From: Paragyromitra xinjiangensis | Taxonomy: Eukaryota > Ascomycota > Pezizomycetes > Pezizales > Discinaceae | Direction of reading: 5' to 3' | DNA length: 64,000 bases | Assembly: GCA_038503065.1 (NCBI GenBank) | Contig: JBCAMK010000009.1 | Location: 310,001-374,000, forward strand | In this document: positions 23,772-34,143 of the stretch, piece after piece | Layout: every line of letters starts with the position of its first letter | Numbering within the stretch: the first letter of the stretch is position 1 | Made by a program: the position numbers and the translations under genes | Notes under the pieces: model-generated | Database searches by the model: none | What the model saw: only the letters and a program-made list of their open reading frames with translations | Told to the model about the DNA's origin: nothing

Positions 23772-25918
23772 TTGCTCCAATTCTTCTATAAATGCCCCAC
23801 CCCCCGCGACCTAGATCTGATCACCTCCATCCCTCGTACTCACACATTCAACCTACTCGACCTACTTAAGCACCCGCCCAAGCTATACTACAATTGCCCA
23901 ATCCTTATACTGCCCAAACGTAAGTCTCAGCGAGTGACTGGCACAGCCTCGAGCACTCGTAGTACTCGACTCAGGCAAAGCCAAACGGATGGTATTCCCA
24001 GCACTTATCCGGACGAGCATGCCGGACCCAAGGCTCGCCTGCAATCTAAAAAGCGTATCGGCCCGATCCCTACCGTACCTGCTATCTCTGGTGGCCTATC
24101 TCAGCCACGTCCCGGCCCCAGAGAAAACTCGTCATCACAAACATCGTTTGCTCGCCTTGGGTCCTCTCAGCAGCAGGAAAATCCACCTTTGGATAGCCAA
24201 CATCCGGAGAACGAGCCCCAGAATAGTCGGACTGCAGATAGCCCACATCCCGAGAACAAGCCGCGGAATAGCCAAACTGCGGATAGCCAACCCCCAGGTA
24301 CGACTGGCCAGACTGCGGATAGCCAACCCCCAGGTACGACTGGCCAGTCGCAGGATAGCCATCGTACAGGCAATTGTACAGGCCAGTCGGCTCCTACACG
24401 TACATGTAACCTAGATATCGGTATGCAGCTGCAGGGAGATGCATTTTGTCGCCCAAAACCTACGCAAACAAATAGAGCAGCGCCTCAGGATCAATATATG
24501 AATAGAGCAATGCCTCAGGATCGATATATGAATAGAGCAGCACCTCAGGATCGATATATGATACCCAGTTCCGAGGAATCAGACCCAGGCCTTAGGGATC
24601 ATACCACACGCAGGACGAGAAGTATCCACCGATTTGAGGATACCCATATCGAAGTACTACAAGAAGCTCAACGCCGTATCATCTATAGTACGTTATTCGT
24701 CTGCCCCTTCCCTTGAGTTAACGAGACGAATACCATGGTCAAACGTGCTTGGGCAGAGGCTCAGGAAGCCTTGGATGTGTATATTGCACCTAGCCCCTCA
24801 CTGCAAGCGGCTAGTCAGGTACGTACTGCAGTATATCCCACGATATATAGTCTTAGGCTAATAGCCTCCGGGCTTGGGCGTACTCTAGCTCCGCAGCTAC
24901 CACCATCGCATACAATCCCAGCTTTACTCGATCTGCAAGGACCACATCCAAAACTACTACCAACTAAATCGTCTGCATTGTACTGAAGTATCGACTAGAG
25001 TACGATATCTACTAAAACTAGACCGTTTTCAATGCGACCCAGATCATTACCAAGTATGTACCGCGCCCAATATCTTCCCTAAGGCGAGTCGTGCTGCTGC
25101 TTACCCATACCCAGTCATACGGTTGGTGGTTTGGTGCGCCCCAGATACCTCGTCTGATTTGGAGGAAATACTTCTTTCGTTCGCAGTCTTTGGGATTGCA
25201 GGATTCAGGATTCGCCCAGCGAATCAACCCCGCGTTCGTCTGCCTGATATCCACGGCAATCTGCCACGCCCTACGACTGTATCGGACAGGTAAGTACGTC
25301 CGAATCTCCAACTTTAGTAGGGAAAGCTGCAATGGTAGGTGCTCTGCCCAATTCGGTACAGCGCAGTTGGCCCGTGTACCTGACCAGTATTTACACTTAG
25401 CCCTATGGGAGCGGCAACTAAGTACGTGGAATATTTCATTTCCCACGCAAGAAGTCAGTGATCTAGTCCTAGATCGTATCCGCCGAAGAGTATTTGAACG
25501 GATCAAGGGCAAGGGCTTGCAGCCCCCTGATTTTGACGCCATCCAAGCCCTGCCAGATCCCGAGATTGACTCTTTCACGGCGTCGCTTCGGGCAGAGGCT
25601 GCTGCCCACGCCTCGGAGGCAGAGCAAAATCCCGCCGATCACAGGCGGGCAAGGCACGGCTCGAACGAGGACTCAGACGAAGAACGGCAATATATTCCCG
25701 GACGTGGAAATCGTGTCCGATACGCACCTCTAGACCTGGATAGCGCGCAGGATGGGCCTGATATACACTCCGACCCATGGGACGATTCGGACAAGCTTTC
25801 AGATCCACCCAGCGAAGACGACGAGGACGAGGGCGAGGGCGAGGGCGAGGGCGAGGGTGAGGATGAGGACGAGGACGAGGACGAGGGTGAGGTAGAGGTA
25901 GATGGAGAAGGCAGTTAG
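23772..25918 (+). pseudogene. DUF6532-like accessory gene of Plavaka I, decayed
   Basis: The N-terminal ~310 residues are low-complexity and repeat-rich (PPGTTGQTADSQ twice; MNRAAPQDRY-like units). An in-frame TGA at 24714-24716 is followed by VNETNTMVKRAWAEAQ. A 70-nt intron at 24819-24888 (GTACGT...CTCTAG) joins in frame to LRSYHHRIQSQLYS. The next part (YLLKLDRFQCDP, YPYPVIRLVVW) and, one frame over, CLISTAICHALRLYRTGKY resemble the fungal DUF6532 domain, implying a one-base frameshift near 25220. The C-terminus is a glutamate/aspartate/glycine tail. The family link is by eye and moderate. No enzymatic role is known to me; head-to-head placement with the transposase suggests an element protein. 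Confidence 0.5.
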
Positions 25919-25995
25919 GGTGAGGTTGAGGATGAGGATGAGGGTGAGGTTGAGGATGAGGATGAGGGTGAGGTTGAGGATGAGGATGATGGGCA
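25805..25995. repeat. GAG/GAC-rich low-complexity run
   Basis: GAGGACGAGGGCGAGGGCGA-type runs encode the acidic tail of the preceding gene, then continue past its stop (25916-25918) as GAGGATGAGGATGAGGGTGA repeats. Strand-asymmetric purine tracts like this expand by slippage. Confidence 0.85.
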
Positions 25996-26219
25996 AGGTG
26001 GCTAGCCTAAGATTGGGCTATACTGAGGTCGTCTCCCTATGATTGTACCACTGCCCAACCTACCTCCTAGCCCTATTCTCTGTTGCGGGTATCGATCCTA
26101 CGTACTTTAGGCATATTTTACCCACGTACCAGCCCGTACGCACTGTATATAGCAAATAGATAGCTAGGCTCGTGCGGTATATAGAGAATAAAGAATATAT
26201 GGGCTTACGCCCCAAGGAT

Positions 26220-26460
26220 ATCGTACACCCACGTGAGATAGTACGTCCAGGCGGATTTGCACGCCCAATGGAGACTGTACGTCCAGTATACCAGGCTCAG
26301 ATTTTCCAGACCTCCGCCCAGGCGTGGACGAAGTTTGCCCTACGCCCATGAGACCAGGCGGGTTTGTACGCCCACTGGAGACTGTACGTCCAGTATATCA
26401 GGCTCGGATTTTCCAGGCCCACGCCTGAGCGTGGACGAAGGTTGACCTACGCCCGGGACT
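26220..26460. repeat. Right subterminal repeats of Plavaka I
   Basis: Two ~115-bp direct repeats read GGAGACTGTACGTCCAGTAT, CAGGCTCRGATTTTCCAG, CCTGAGCGTGGACGAAG and so on. They end ~140 bp before the right terminus and are not the same unit as the left array. No gene is present in 25996-26600. Confidence 0.75.
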
Positions 26461-26602
26461 AGGACTGATATCCACACGTCCAGCGCTTCCAGGCGTATAC
26501 CGTACTAGTCAGTACGCCCAGAGCAGTGCCTAAAAAAAATCCGAGCCCAGTGCGCCTAAGGCACTGGGCGCGACTGGACACAGACCCGGCTTTTTGCTGA
26601 TG

Positions 26603-26808
26603 TGGTCCTGATTTCTGCCGAGGACAAGGGTCGTGGTGCTGCTCCTCGGTGGAGGTCAGGATCTTGCTCATGCCTCGGCAGAGATCAGGATCTTGCTCAT
26701 GCCTCGGCGGAGGTCGGGGCGTTGTTCATGCCTCTGCAATTCATAAGTTTCCTCAGCGGCCTCGGCGGCCTCGGTGGCCTCCACAGAGGAATAAATTTTT
26801 TGCTGATG
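26603..26808. mobile_element. Right end of an outer CATCAGC element (left end outside window)
   Basis: Direct repeats of GAGGTCAGGATCTTGCTCAT-GCCTCGGC type are followed by CCACAGAGGAATAAATTTTTTGCTGATG-like terminus ending at 26808, flanked by TA. No unpaired left end with a TA flank exists upstream in the window. The most economical reading is that gypsy A and Plavaka I both inserted into this element, whose left half lies to the left of base 1. Confidence 0.6.
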
Positions 26809-26955
26809 TAGGAGAAAATATGATGATAAACCAACGTGAATAAACATGGCCAAAGCACAAAGGGAAAGCATAAAGAAAGAAAATCCTGGATGTCCTCTGA
26901 GTCCTTTCTTACAATCCCAAGTGTACTACACCCCCAAGTTCTACCTCAATAAACG

Positions 26956-27615
26956 ATGCCTCCTATCCGTACTATCATCAGCAAAAAAAAAAAGTGGCAC
27001 CCAGTGCCTCTGAAGGAATGTGGCCTTCCAGAAGATCAGGATGCACTGGGTGCCAAAATGATACTGGGTGCCAAAAATATTGTTACCGGATTAGGCTGAA
27101 TGATAACATACTAAAAGTGAAAAATTGCACCTGGTACTTCTGAAGGAATGTGGTCTTTCAGAAGGTCAGGATGCACCTGAAGACCAAAATGCACTGGGTG
27201 ACAATTAATTTTTTTGCTGATGATCAATCGAGATCTGAAACAACAACGATTGGGCGATTTCACCAGTTGGAAACATATTTATCAAAAATTCCCCCATGAA
27301 GACGCATACAACATGCAAAACTGGAGCTGGCGCTTTTGGACCTATGTTAGCGAGCCTGCTGTTAGTATTTATACCAAATAGGATATGATAAGAGTGTAAG
27401 AGTGATACTAACACAATAAAATACAATAAATATAGATTGAGTGGGATATTTCTGGACTATTCGATCGCGATATATATGTTGAGGGCGAGGATTCCGATTG
27501 GTTTAGGTTTATGACATATTTAAAGAAGCAATTGGAGGAAGAGACTGAAAAAATCAGGAAAAATAACTTAAAGTTATTGTTGAAGGAAGCAAGGAAGATA
27601 ACCGGGATGTGGTGA
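26956..27615 (+). pseudogene. Small two-exon gene of unknown function, cut by a MITE
   Basis: ATG at 26956 reads MPPIRT, is split by the 247-bp MITE 26976-27222, and continues in frame as INRDLKQQRLGDFTSWKHIY... to SEPA. A 75-nt intron (27361-27435, GTTAGT...AATATAG, with ACTAAC branch site) joins in frame to IEWDISGLFDRD and a charged, probably coiled-coil C-terminus (EEETEKIRKNNLKLLLKEAR) ending MW at 27613-27615. The whole is about 110 residues without other breaks. I do not recognise it. Clean frame, clean intron and clean TSD argue that it was a real gene before the insertion. Confidence 0.6.
26976..27222. mobile_element. CATCAGC MITE 5 (247 bp) inside a small gene
   Basis: It is flanked by AT on both sides (26974-26975 and 27223-27224). 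The structure is hairpin, core, hairpin: each half has GGCACCCAGTGC...GCACTGGGTGCC-type arms, and the core (GTTACCGGATTAGGCTGAAT) is shared with the MITE at 10188. Removing it with one AT copy rebuilds codons ACT ATC AAT CGA of the small gene. Confidence 0.93.
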
Positions 27616-27968
27616 GAGTTGAGAGTAAAATGCGGTGATTTATATTTTTGTACTAGTGTGGGAGCGAAAATTAGTTAATTATTTTTAATAAAGGGTGAAG
27701 TTAAATATACTTAAATATGATAAAGATCAAAGCAATTACAACATAAAAATATGTTGCAAAGTTTGCAATAACCTCGTGTTTGTGTAGGACGTTTCCCAGA
27801 CCCCCCTACCATCGATTGCAACCCATGATCATTGGAACCTAAATTTTTTTGATTCCAAAGCCATCGACAATAGATGCAATAACCTTTATCTCTTTGACCT
27901 CGTGTTTTAGGAAAGGTATACCACTCATGATTTCCAGGATTATGGCGGTTGGTAGGTAAATCTTTTGC
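27616..27968. other. AT-rich spacer, no gene seen
   Basis: This AT-rich sequence lies between the small gene and the piggyBac relic. A short C-rich CGTTTCCCAGACCCCCC stretch occurs near 27790. Nothing was recognised; part may be the 3' end of the piggyBac element. Confidence 0.5.
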
Positions 27969-29388
27969 TCAATACTGATGACTTAAAATATTTGCATTGG
28001 GAGTCTTCTTTCGACGAATAGGTGGTGATCCTTCTGCAATCAATTGCTGATAAAGTTTTTCTCTGAATTCTCGATGACTGAGGATATTTTTTGCAAGTTC
28101 TCCGGCAGTAATATTGACGATTCGATAAAGAATAAATGCATTTACAATTGCTGTGTCCAAGCACCAGAAGAAAAGAGAAAGCCATGTTCTACAAACACAA
28201 AGTTGAGTTGGCCAGTAGCTATGTCGTTGATCTGCAATATCCACACCACCCATAAAGTAGTTGTACATATTTACTACAATTGGAATAAGTAGTTGCCGAG
28301 TGTGTTGACCATTAAATACAGGTCGGACAATCTTTGCGTTGGTGCTGGTTAACCCTGGACGATGCTGCAAACATAATACATAATTTGCAATACCTTTGAC
28401 TGCATGAATAGTTGTCCATATATAGGTCAAAGCGGTGTAGTTGGTAAGGGAGTGTTTTTGCCAAGTGAATGACTGCCGAAGATGTCAAGGAGTGATCTGG
28501 AAGCTTTTTTACCTCACCAATCTTTTTAGTTCGAGAACTATAAAGATATAAGATAGTAAAACCTCTCCAACACAAAGCAAAGAGTTTAAAACCTTGTTTA
28601 ATAGGCTTATTTTTCATCTTGATAGTATGTAAGCTTCGACCGGTAAAGCGAACCATCATTTCATCAATGGAAAGCTCAGTTGCTGGAAGAAGGTACCGTT
28701 GTGATGCATCTCAAAGTGCTTTACCGAATGGCTCGATTTTGGCATACCAAGTTGCTGTTTTCGGGAGTTGTGGTGGAGATAAGTGAAAAAATCGTTTTAA
28801 TTGCTCAAATCAACACAAACCCATATGTTTCATAGGTTCAAATGACAATTGACCATCTGTCCGCCAATAGGTATCAATTCTAGAGTTTTTTGCCCCCGTT
28901 TTTACCAGTCCCATAAAAATCAATAGCTCAAACCATACCATCAATTCCTTAGCTGAAGTTATCAACCATCAACGGGGCTTTTTGAATTGTTTTGCCGGGT
29001 TTGTACTGGTTGTTGTTTGTTTGTAATTGGCATATGCGTTGGTATTTGCTGCAAAGGTTTCAAACTTGTTGTCCAAAACAAAAAGTTTAAAAAATGCTAG
29101 TGGACTTTTTCGATCGATAGAAGGTGGAACGCGTGACTGTGATTGATGAGCTGGGAATGGAGAAACTAAAGGTACAAAATCAGGTGTACTGTTTAACGAT
29201 GGTGGAATATATGCTTGTTCTGCAGGACCAGTTAAATCGTTTAATGACAAGCTTTGCAAGGTATTGGTGAAATCCTCTCCAAAAGTTGCTGGCATTCCGT
29301 CATCTTGGGAAACACTCTCACAATCAGACTTGGAATCTTCATCCTCAACCTGGATTTTCTCCTCATACTCTGACTCTGAACTAGACAT
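27969..29388 (-). pseudogene. piggyBac-type transposase relic
   Basis: On the minus strand an acidic, Ser-rich N-terminus (MSSSESEYEEK) is followed by FETFAANTNAYANYKQ, LSIDEMMVRFTGRS, FDLYMDNYSCSQRY and FMGGVDIADQRHSYW. These match, in order, the DDE_Tnp_1_7 (piggyBac) core including the SIDE and MDN aspartates and the GGVD aspartate. Several in-frame stops (e.g. around 28967, 28810, 28710) and frame changes near 28430 and 28312 show it is dead. No TTAA-flanked terminal repeats were located. Confidence 0.85.
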
Positions 29389-29542
29389 TTAGAGCATGTA
29401 CAGTTCACAATATGTGTTCCGACAACTTCCCCAAACAAAGTAACTCATTGTATACCAGGGGACAATGTGAACTATTTGAGCTCCACCTGTACCAGGTCCA
29501 CACCAAGAATGAGTGGCGGAGGCAATAGAGCAGGGTAGAATG

Positions 29543-31487
29543 CATCAGCAAAAAAAAAATTGCGCCCAATAGGTACATATTCCGCCCAACCGCCTGCCAC
29601 GCCCAGACGCCACCTGCTGCCTGCTGCGATTTCCCCGGGCGGCACTTGCTGCCTGCAGCGCTTCCGGGCGACCTCCTACCATCCGGCAGCGCAGGGCAGC
29701 AGCTTGGGTACTTAGCAAATTTTCGATCGAATTTTTCTAAGTCCCTGAAAACTCGGGACTTAGCAAAATTCAACACACTCGCCTCCCAGGCACTTAGCGA
29801 TTTTCAAAAATCTGGAGGTCGCTTAGTCATCACTATGTAGTCGCCAAGTCGTCGCTTAGTCGTCGCCAAAGCAACGCCTAGTAAGACAGCAATCTCCACC
29901 TCCCCCTATTCCTTCCCGTCCTTCCTACTATTGCTTCCCCCTATTCCCTCCCACCCATTCTCAACCTCGCTGTACCGCTGACATCGTGACTTTTAGGCTC
30001 GAAGCGCGAAGCTCTGCTTGCAAAGAAACTCCCAGGTAACGTCTTGCTTCCGTTTATATGACTCCCACTGATATGCTTCCTAGACTCGCTTCCATTCGCT
30101 ACTTCAGCTTCCTCTGCCTCCGTCGGCTGCCTGCTTCGTTGCTTCCGCCTAAGCGAGCTCAGGAGGCAGCTCAATTGGCTGATCGATTCGCTGCCTCTGC
30201 CTCTGCAGCCTCCGCCATATGGTCGATCCGCTGCCTGAGCTTCCTGAGCTTTCGCCGCCTCCTGGGGGTCGTCGATCCGCTTCCTGAGCTTCCTCCGCCT
30301 CCGCCACATGGTCAATTCGCTGCCTGAGCTTCCGCTGCCTCCGCCACATGGTCGATCCGCTGCCTGAGCTTCCGCCACCTCCGCCATATGGTCTATTCGC
30401 TGCTGCAGCTTCTGCCGCTTCCTCCGCTTCCGCCATATGGTCAATTCGCTGCCTGAGCCTGAGCCTGCGCCAATAGGTCAATTCACTGCCTGAGCTTCCG
30501 CCACCTTCTGGAGGTTGTCGATCCGCTTCCTCCGCCTCCGCCACATGGTCAATTCACTGCCTGAGCTTCCGCCATATGGTCAATTCGCTGCCTGAGCCTG
30601 AGCCTGAGCCTGCGCCTGCGCCAATAGGTCGATTCGCTGCCTGAGCTTCCGCTGCCTCAGCCAATTGATCGATTCGCTGCCTGCGCCATATGGTCGATCC
30701 GCTGCCTGAGCCTGCGCCTGCGCCAATAGGTCAATTCGCTGCCTGAGCCTGAGCTTGCGCCTGCGCCAATAGGTCGATTCGCTGCCTGAGCCTGCGCCTG
30801 CGCCAATAGGTCGATTCGCTGCCTGAGCTTCCGCCGCCTCCGCCACATGGTCGATCCGCCGCCTGAGCTTCCGCCGCTTCCTCCGCTTCCGCCATATGGT
30901 CAATTCGCTGCCTGAGCCTGAGCCTGAGCCTGCGCCAATAGGTCGATTCACTGCCTGAGCCTGAGCCTGAGCCTGCGCCAATAGGTCGATTCGCTGCCTG
31001 AGCTTCCGCTGCCTGAGCTTGAGCCTGCGCCAATAGGTCAATTCGCTGCCTGCCTCTGGCAGGTCGTCGACTCGCTGCTGCAGCTTCCACAGAAGCTAGT
31101 TTAGCTGCGCCCTCGATATTTGTACATAGATATAGAGATAGATATATAGATAGATACATAGAATAAAGCAATTGTCAATGATATTGGTTCCATACAAGTG
31201 ATTCCCGAATATTCCACTGCAGGCCCTACAAGCATACTGTACAAATCCATTCTACAGGGCGAGCTGCTGCTAAAATCCTGCGGCAGCGAGGGACCACACG
31301 CGTCCAGAAGCAGCCTACTACACCACTTGCTACAGGAGGAAACGACCTCCTCCAGGCGGTCAAAGGTCTAGAAACCATGCCTCCAGGGCGCGCCGAGATG
31401 CTGCAGCAACCTAACAGAAGGGTAACATTCCGCCCGACCGCCCCGACCTCCAGGCGGCCGGGGCGGCTTTATCAATTTTTGCTGATA
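29543..31487. mobile_element. CATCAGC element 6 (1.9 kb, satellite-bearing)
   Basis: The left end is CATCAGCAAAAAAAAAATTGC. The right end TTTTTGCTGATA has one substitution in the last base. Flanks are TG (left) and TA (right), so the duplication is imperfect. Left subterminal sequence (GCGCCCAATAGGTACATATT) is nearly identical to the truncated copy at 34144. The middle is a proline/arginine-codon-like satellite. Confidence 0.78.
30090..31080. repeat. Satellite CGCTGCCTGAGCTTCCGCC / CATATGGTCGATC
   Basis: This variable array has 6-bp-periodic modules (GAGCCT, GCGCCT, CCGCCT) between anchors of the form GGTCRATTCGCTGCCTGAG. It is shared with arrays at 32270-33420 and 34680-35176. All overlapping reading frames (QRIDHMAEAEEAQ-like peptides) are products of the period and not genes. 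Confidence 0.88.
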
Positions 31488-31694
31488 TACGGTAAACTTC
31501 TCGGTCGCAGCAATGCCATATCTAAATAACGTGGCAACACATTTGAAAGGGGTAATGTGTAAGGCAAATGTGAATGAAGCTGGAAACGCATCATGGTGTT
31601 GATGCTTTTAGCTGAAGTAACTACATGATCTTGATAGTGCACGGACCATATTACCCCTGACTTAACCAATTGCCACTTTGATTTTAGCCACTTT
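31488..31694. other. Host interval between two CATCAGC elements
   Basis: This is 207 bp of non-element sequence. Read on the minus strand it is open, and removing element 6 keeps the frame into 29400-29542 up to a stop just before the piggyBac start codon. Whether this is 5' untranslated piggyBac sequence or a remnant of a host gene cannot be told. Confidence 0.35.
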
Positions 31695-33801
31695 CATCAG
31701 CAAAAAAAAAATGTCGCCCCGACACTTTCTTGTCTTCTGGAAGGCCATATTCCGCCCGCTGCGTTTGTGGCCTTCCCTACAACCCAGGCGAGCTGGTCCG
31801 AGTGCTTGCCTGTGCGGGTGCAGGCTGCACAACGCTCCGGCCTCCTGGCGCTCGGCTGCAGCTCAGCTGTGACCACCCACGCCCGGATGTGGCACTTAGC
31901 GAAATCCAGCGGGCTCTACCCATCGAATTTTGCTAAGTCCCTGGAAACTCGGGACTTAGCAAAATTCACCCAGGCACTTAGCGATTTTCAAAAATCTCCA
32001 GGTCGCTTAGTCATCGCTTAGTAGTCGCCATGCCGTCGCCAAAGCAACGCCTAATAAGACACCAATCTCCACCTCTCCCGTCCTTCCTACTATTGCTTCC
32101 CCCTATTCTCTCCCACCCATCCCCTATTCTCTCCCACCCATCCCCTACCTCGCTGTACCATAGTACTTTGCTAACATCGTGACTTTTAGGCTCGAAGTAC
32201 TAAGCTCTGCTTGCAAAGAACCTCCTGGGTAACGTCTTGATTCCGTTTATTTGACTCACGCTGATATGCCTCCTAGACTCGCTTCGATCCGCTGCTTCAG
32301 CTTCCTCTGCCTCCGCTGGCTGCCTGCTTCGCTGCTTCCGCCTAAGCGAGCTCAGGAGGCGGCTCAATTGGCTGGTCGATTTGCTGCCTGAGCTTCCTGA
32401 GCTTCCGCCGCCTCCTGGAGGTCGTTGATCCGCTGCCTGAGCTTCCTCCGCCTCCGCCATATGGTCGATCCGCTGCCTGAGCTTCCGCTGCCTGCGCCAT
32501 ATGGTCGATTCGCTGCCTGAGCTTCCGCCGCCTCCGCCACATGGTCGATCCGCTGCCTGAGCTTCCGCCGCCTCAGTCAATTGATCGATTCGCTGCAGCA
32601 GCCTCCGCTGCCTGCGCCATATGGTCGATCCGCTGACTGAGCTTTCGCCGCCTCCTGGAGGTCGTCAATCCGCTGCCTGAGCTTCCTCCGCCTCCGCCAA
32701 TTGGTCAATTCGCTGCAGCAGCCTCTGCTGCCTGCGCCCTATGGTTGATCCGCTGCCTGAGCTTCCGCCGCCTCCGCCACATGGTCGATTCGCTGCCTGA
32801 GCTTCCGCTGCCTCAGTCAATTGATCGATTCGCTGCAGCAGCCTCCGCTGCCTGCGCCATATGGTCAATCTGCTGCCTGAGCTTCCGCCGCTTCCGCCGC
32901 CTCCGCCACAGCTGCAGCAGCTTCCGCTGCCTGCGCCATATGGTCAATTCGCTGCCTGAGCTTCTGCCGCCTCCGCCACAGCTGCAGCAGCTTCCGCTGC
33001 CTCCGCCATATGGTCGATCCGCTGCCTGAGCTTCCGCTGCCTCAGTCAATTGATCGATTCGCTGCCTGCGCCATATGGTCAATCTGCTGCCTGAGCTTCC
33101 GCCGCTTCCGCCGCCTCCGCCACAGCTGCAGCAGCTTCCGCTGCCTGCGCCATATGGTCAATTCGCTGCCTGAGCTTCCGCCGCCTCCGCCACAGCTGCA
33201 GCAGCTTCCGCTGCCTCCGCCATATGGTCGATCCGCTGCCTGAGCTTCCGCCGCCTCCTGGAGGTCGTCAATTCGCTGCCTGAGCTTCCGCCGCCTCAGT
33301 CAATTGATCGATTTGCTGCTGCAGCTTCCGCTGCCTACGCCATATGGTCAATTCGCTGCTGCAGCTTCCGCTGCCTGCGCCAATTGGTCAATTCGCTGCA
33401 GGAGCCTCCGCTGCCTCCGCTCCCCCCCCTCCCCCCCCTACCCCTTGGATACGAAGAACAGATACATGTACATATAGAGCTTTATAGAAATAATAGAACG
33501 ATTGTAAACAAGCATATGGGCAAAAGCATTCAAACCAGACCACAGGGTGACCTGCTGAAAATGTGATTTTGTGGGCGCACTGCTCTCCCCCCGCTGTCCT
33601 CCAGACGCTCGTTAACCCTCCGTGGTCGCCCAGAGAATAGCCTCCTGAACCTGGGGCGCCCCCATGCCGACCTCTAGTAAGCTGTCGCCCAGACGTGAAG
33701 GGCAAAATTTACAGCCTGAGGGAGGGCTATATTCCGCCCCGACCGCCTGGGGCGCCTGATGCATTGGGCGGACCGGGCGACAATCCGTTTTTTTGCTGAT
33801 G
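31695..33801. mobile_element. CATCAGC element 7 (2.1 kb), non-autonomous derivative of Plavaka II
   Basis: It is flanked by TT on both sides (31693-31694 and 33802-33803). The first ~60 bp (10-A run, then TGTCGCCCCGACACTTTC, TTGTCTTCTGGAAGGCC) are, with two or three mismatches, the inverse of the right end of Plavaka II (19230-19291). The interior is a ~1.1-kb satellite plus GC-rich subterminal palindromes. No coding capacity. Confidence 0.9.
32270..33425. repeat. Satellite array of CATCAGC element 7
   Basis: Same satellite family as 30090-31080, with modules CTTCCGCCGCCTCCGCCA, CATATGGTCGATCCGCTGCC and CACAGCTGCAGCAGCTTCCG. A ~170-bp higher-order block around 32870-33030 is repeated at 33070-33240. 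Confidence 0.87.
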
Positions 33802-33854
33802 TTATTGACCGCCACATACTGACAGGGGGGGTCAGCATTTTTTACTGGACTAAG

Positions 33855-34060
33855 GGATAGACGTGCAGTGGTCTCCCTGTTACCCTACCTACGTAGGGAG
33901 TTACCCTACCTTCCATTTGGTCACCTTCCTGTCTTCGTTAGACCCCTCTGTGGCTGCCTATTGACTTCCCAGCCTATTCCCAGGCAGTTACCCTGCCTTC
34001 CCCGGTTACCCAGCCGTTACCCTGCCTTTGGTTGCACTGCTGGCAGCTGTTACACTTATA
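33855..34060. repeat. Left arm of a large inverted repeat (GTTACCCTACC-rich)
   Basis: This ~200-bp arm (CGTGCAGTGGTCTCCCTGTT, then repeated TTACCCTRCCTTCC) is found inverted at 38725-38899. Between the arms lie a truncated CATCAGC element, an LTR-like sequence and element 8. The arms therefore look like long terminal inverted repeats of an older DNA element that received the others; its exact ends and duplication are not resolved. Confidence 0.65.
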
Positions 34061-34143
34061 AATCTAGCATGGTTACCCTACCTTCCAGTTACCCTGCCTT
34101 AGCTTTCAAACCTAAATACTACCGTTACGCAACCCTTGTCATA

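Larger units (their letters stand above)
7655..26602. mobile_element. Plavaka-type DNA transposon I, 18.9 kb, with nested insertions
   Basis: The ends are CATCAGCAAAAAG (7655) and its inverse (ending 26602), each flanked by TG (7653-7654 and 26603-26604). Inside, in order, are a left subterminal repeat array, a Plavaka transposase gene (-), an intergenic region, a DUF6532-like gene (+) and right subterminal repeats. Two genes diverging from a central promoter with iterated subterminal repeats is the layout of large EnSpm/CACTA-related elements. Later insertions inside it are a solo LTR (8651-9353), a MITE (10188-10436) and gypsy C with Plavaka II (13192-23083). The pairing of the two ends over this distance rests on the TIR, the matching TG and the gene layout. 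Confidence 0.72.

Noticed and set aside
25018..25578. Minus-strand 186-codon frame opposite the DUF6532-like gene
   Set aside because: The plus-strand reading gives domain-like sequence, an intron and an acidic tail; the minus frame is its shadow.
7655..26602. Giant cargo-carrying Starship-like element
   Set aside because: No tyrosine recombinase (DUF3435-type) gene is present; the size comes from nested insertions in a TIR element with a Plavaka transposase.
16703..27222. The ~245-bp MITEs as introner-like elements removed by splicing
   Set aside because: Their ends do not provide GT donors and AG acceptors at the duplicated sites; frame restoration is explained by the 2-bp duplication.
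30149..33243. Many open frames encoding QRIDHMAEAEEAQAADRPYG-like proteins
   Set aside because: They are translations of a satellite with 6-bp periodic modules inside CATCAGC elements; frames are open in several phases and both strands, with no start or splice context.
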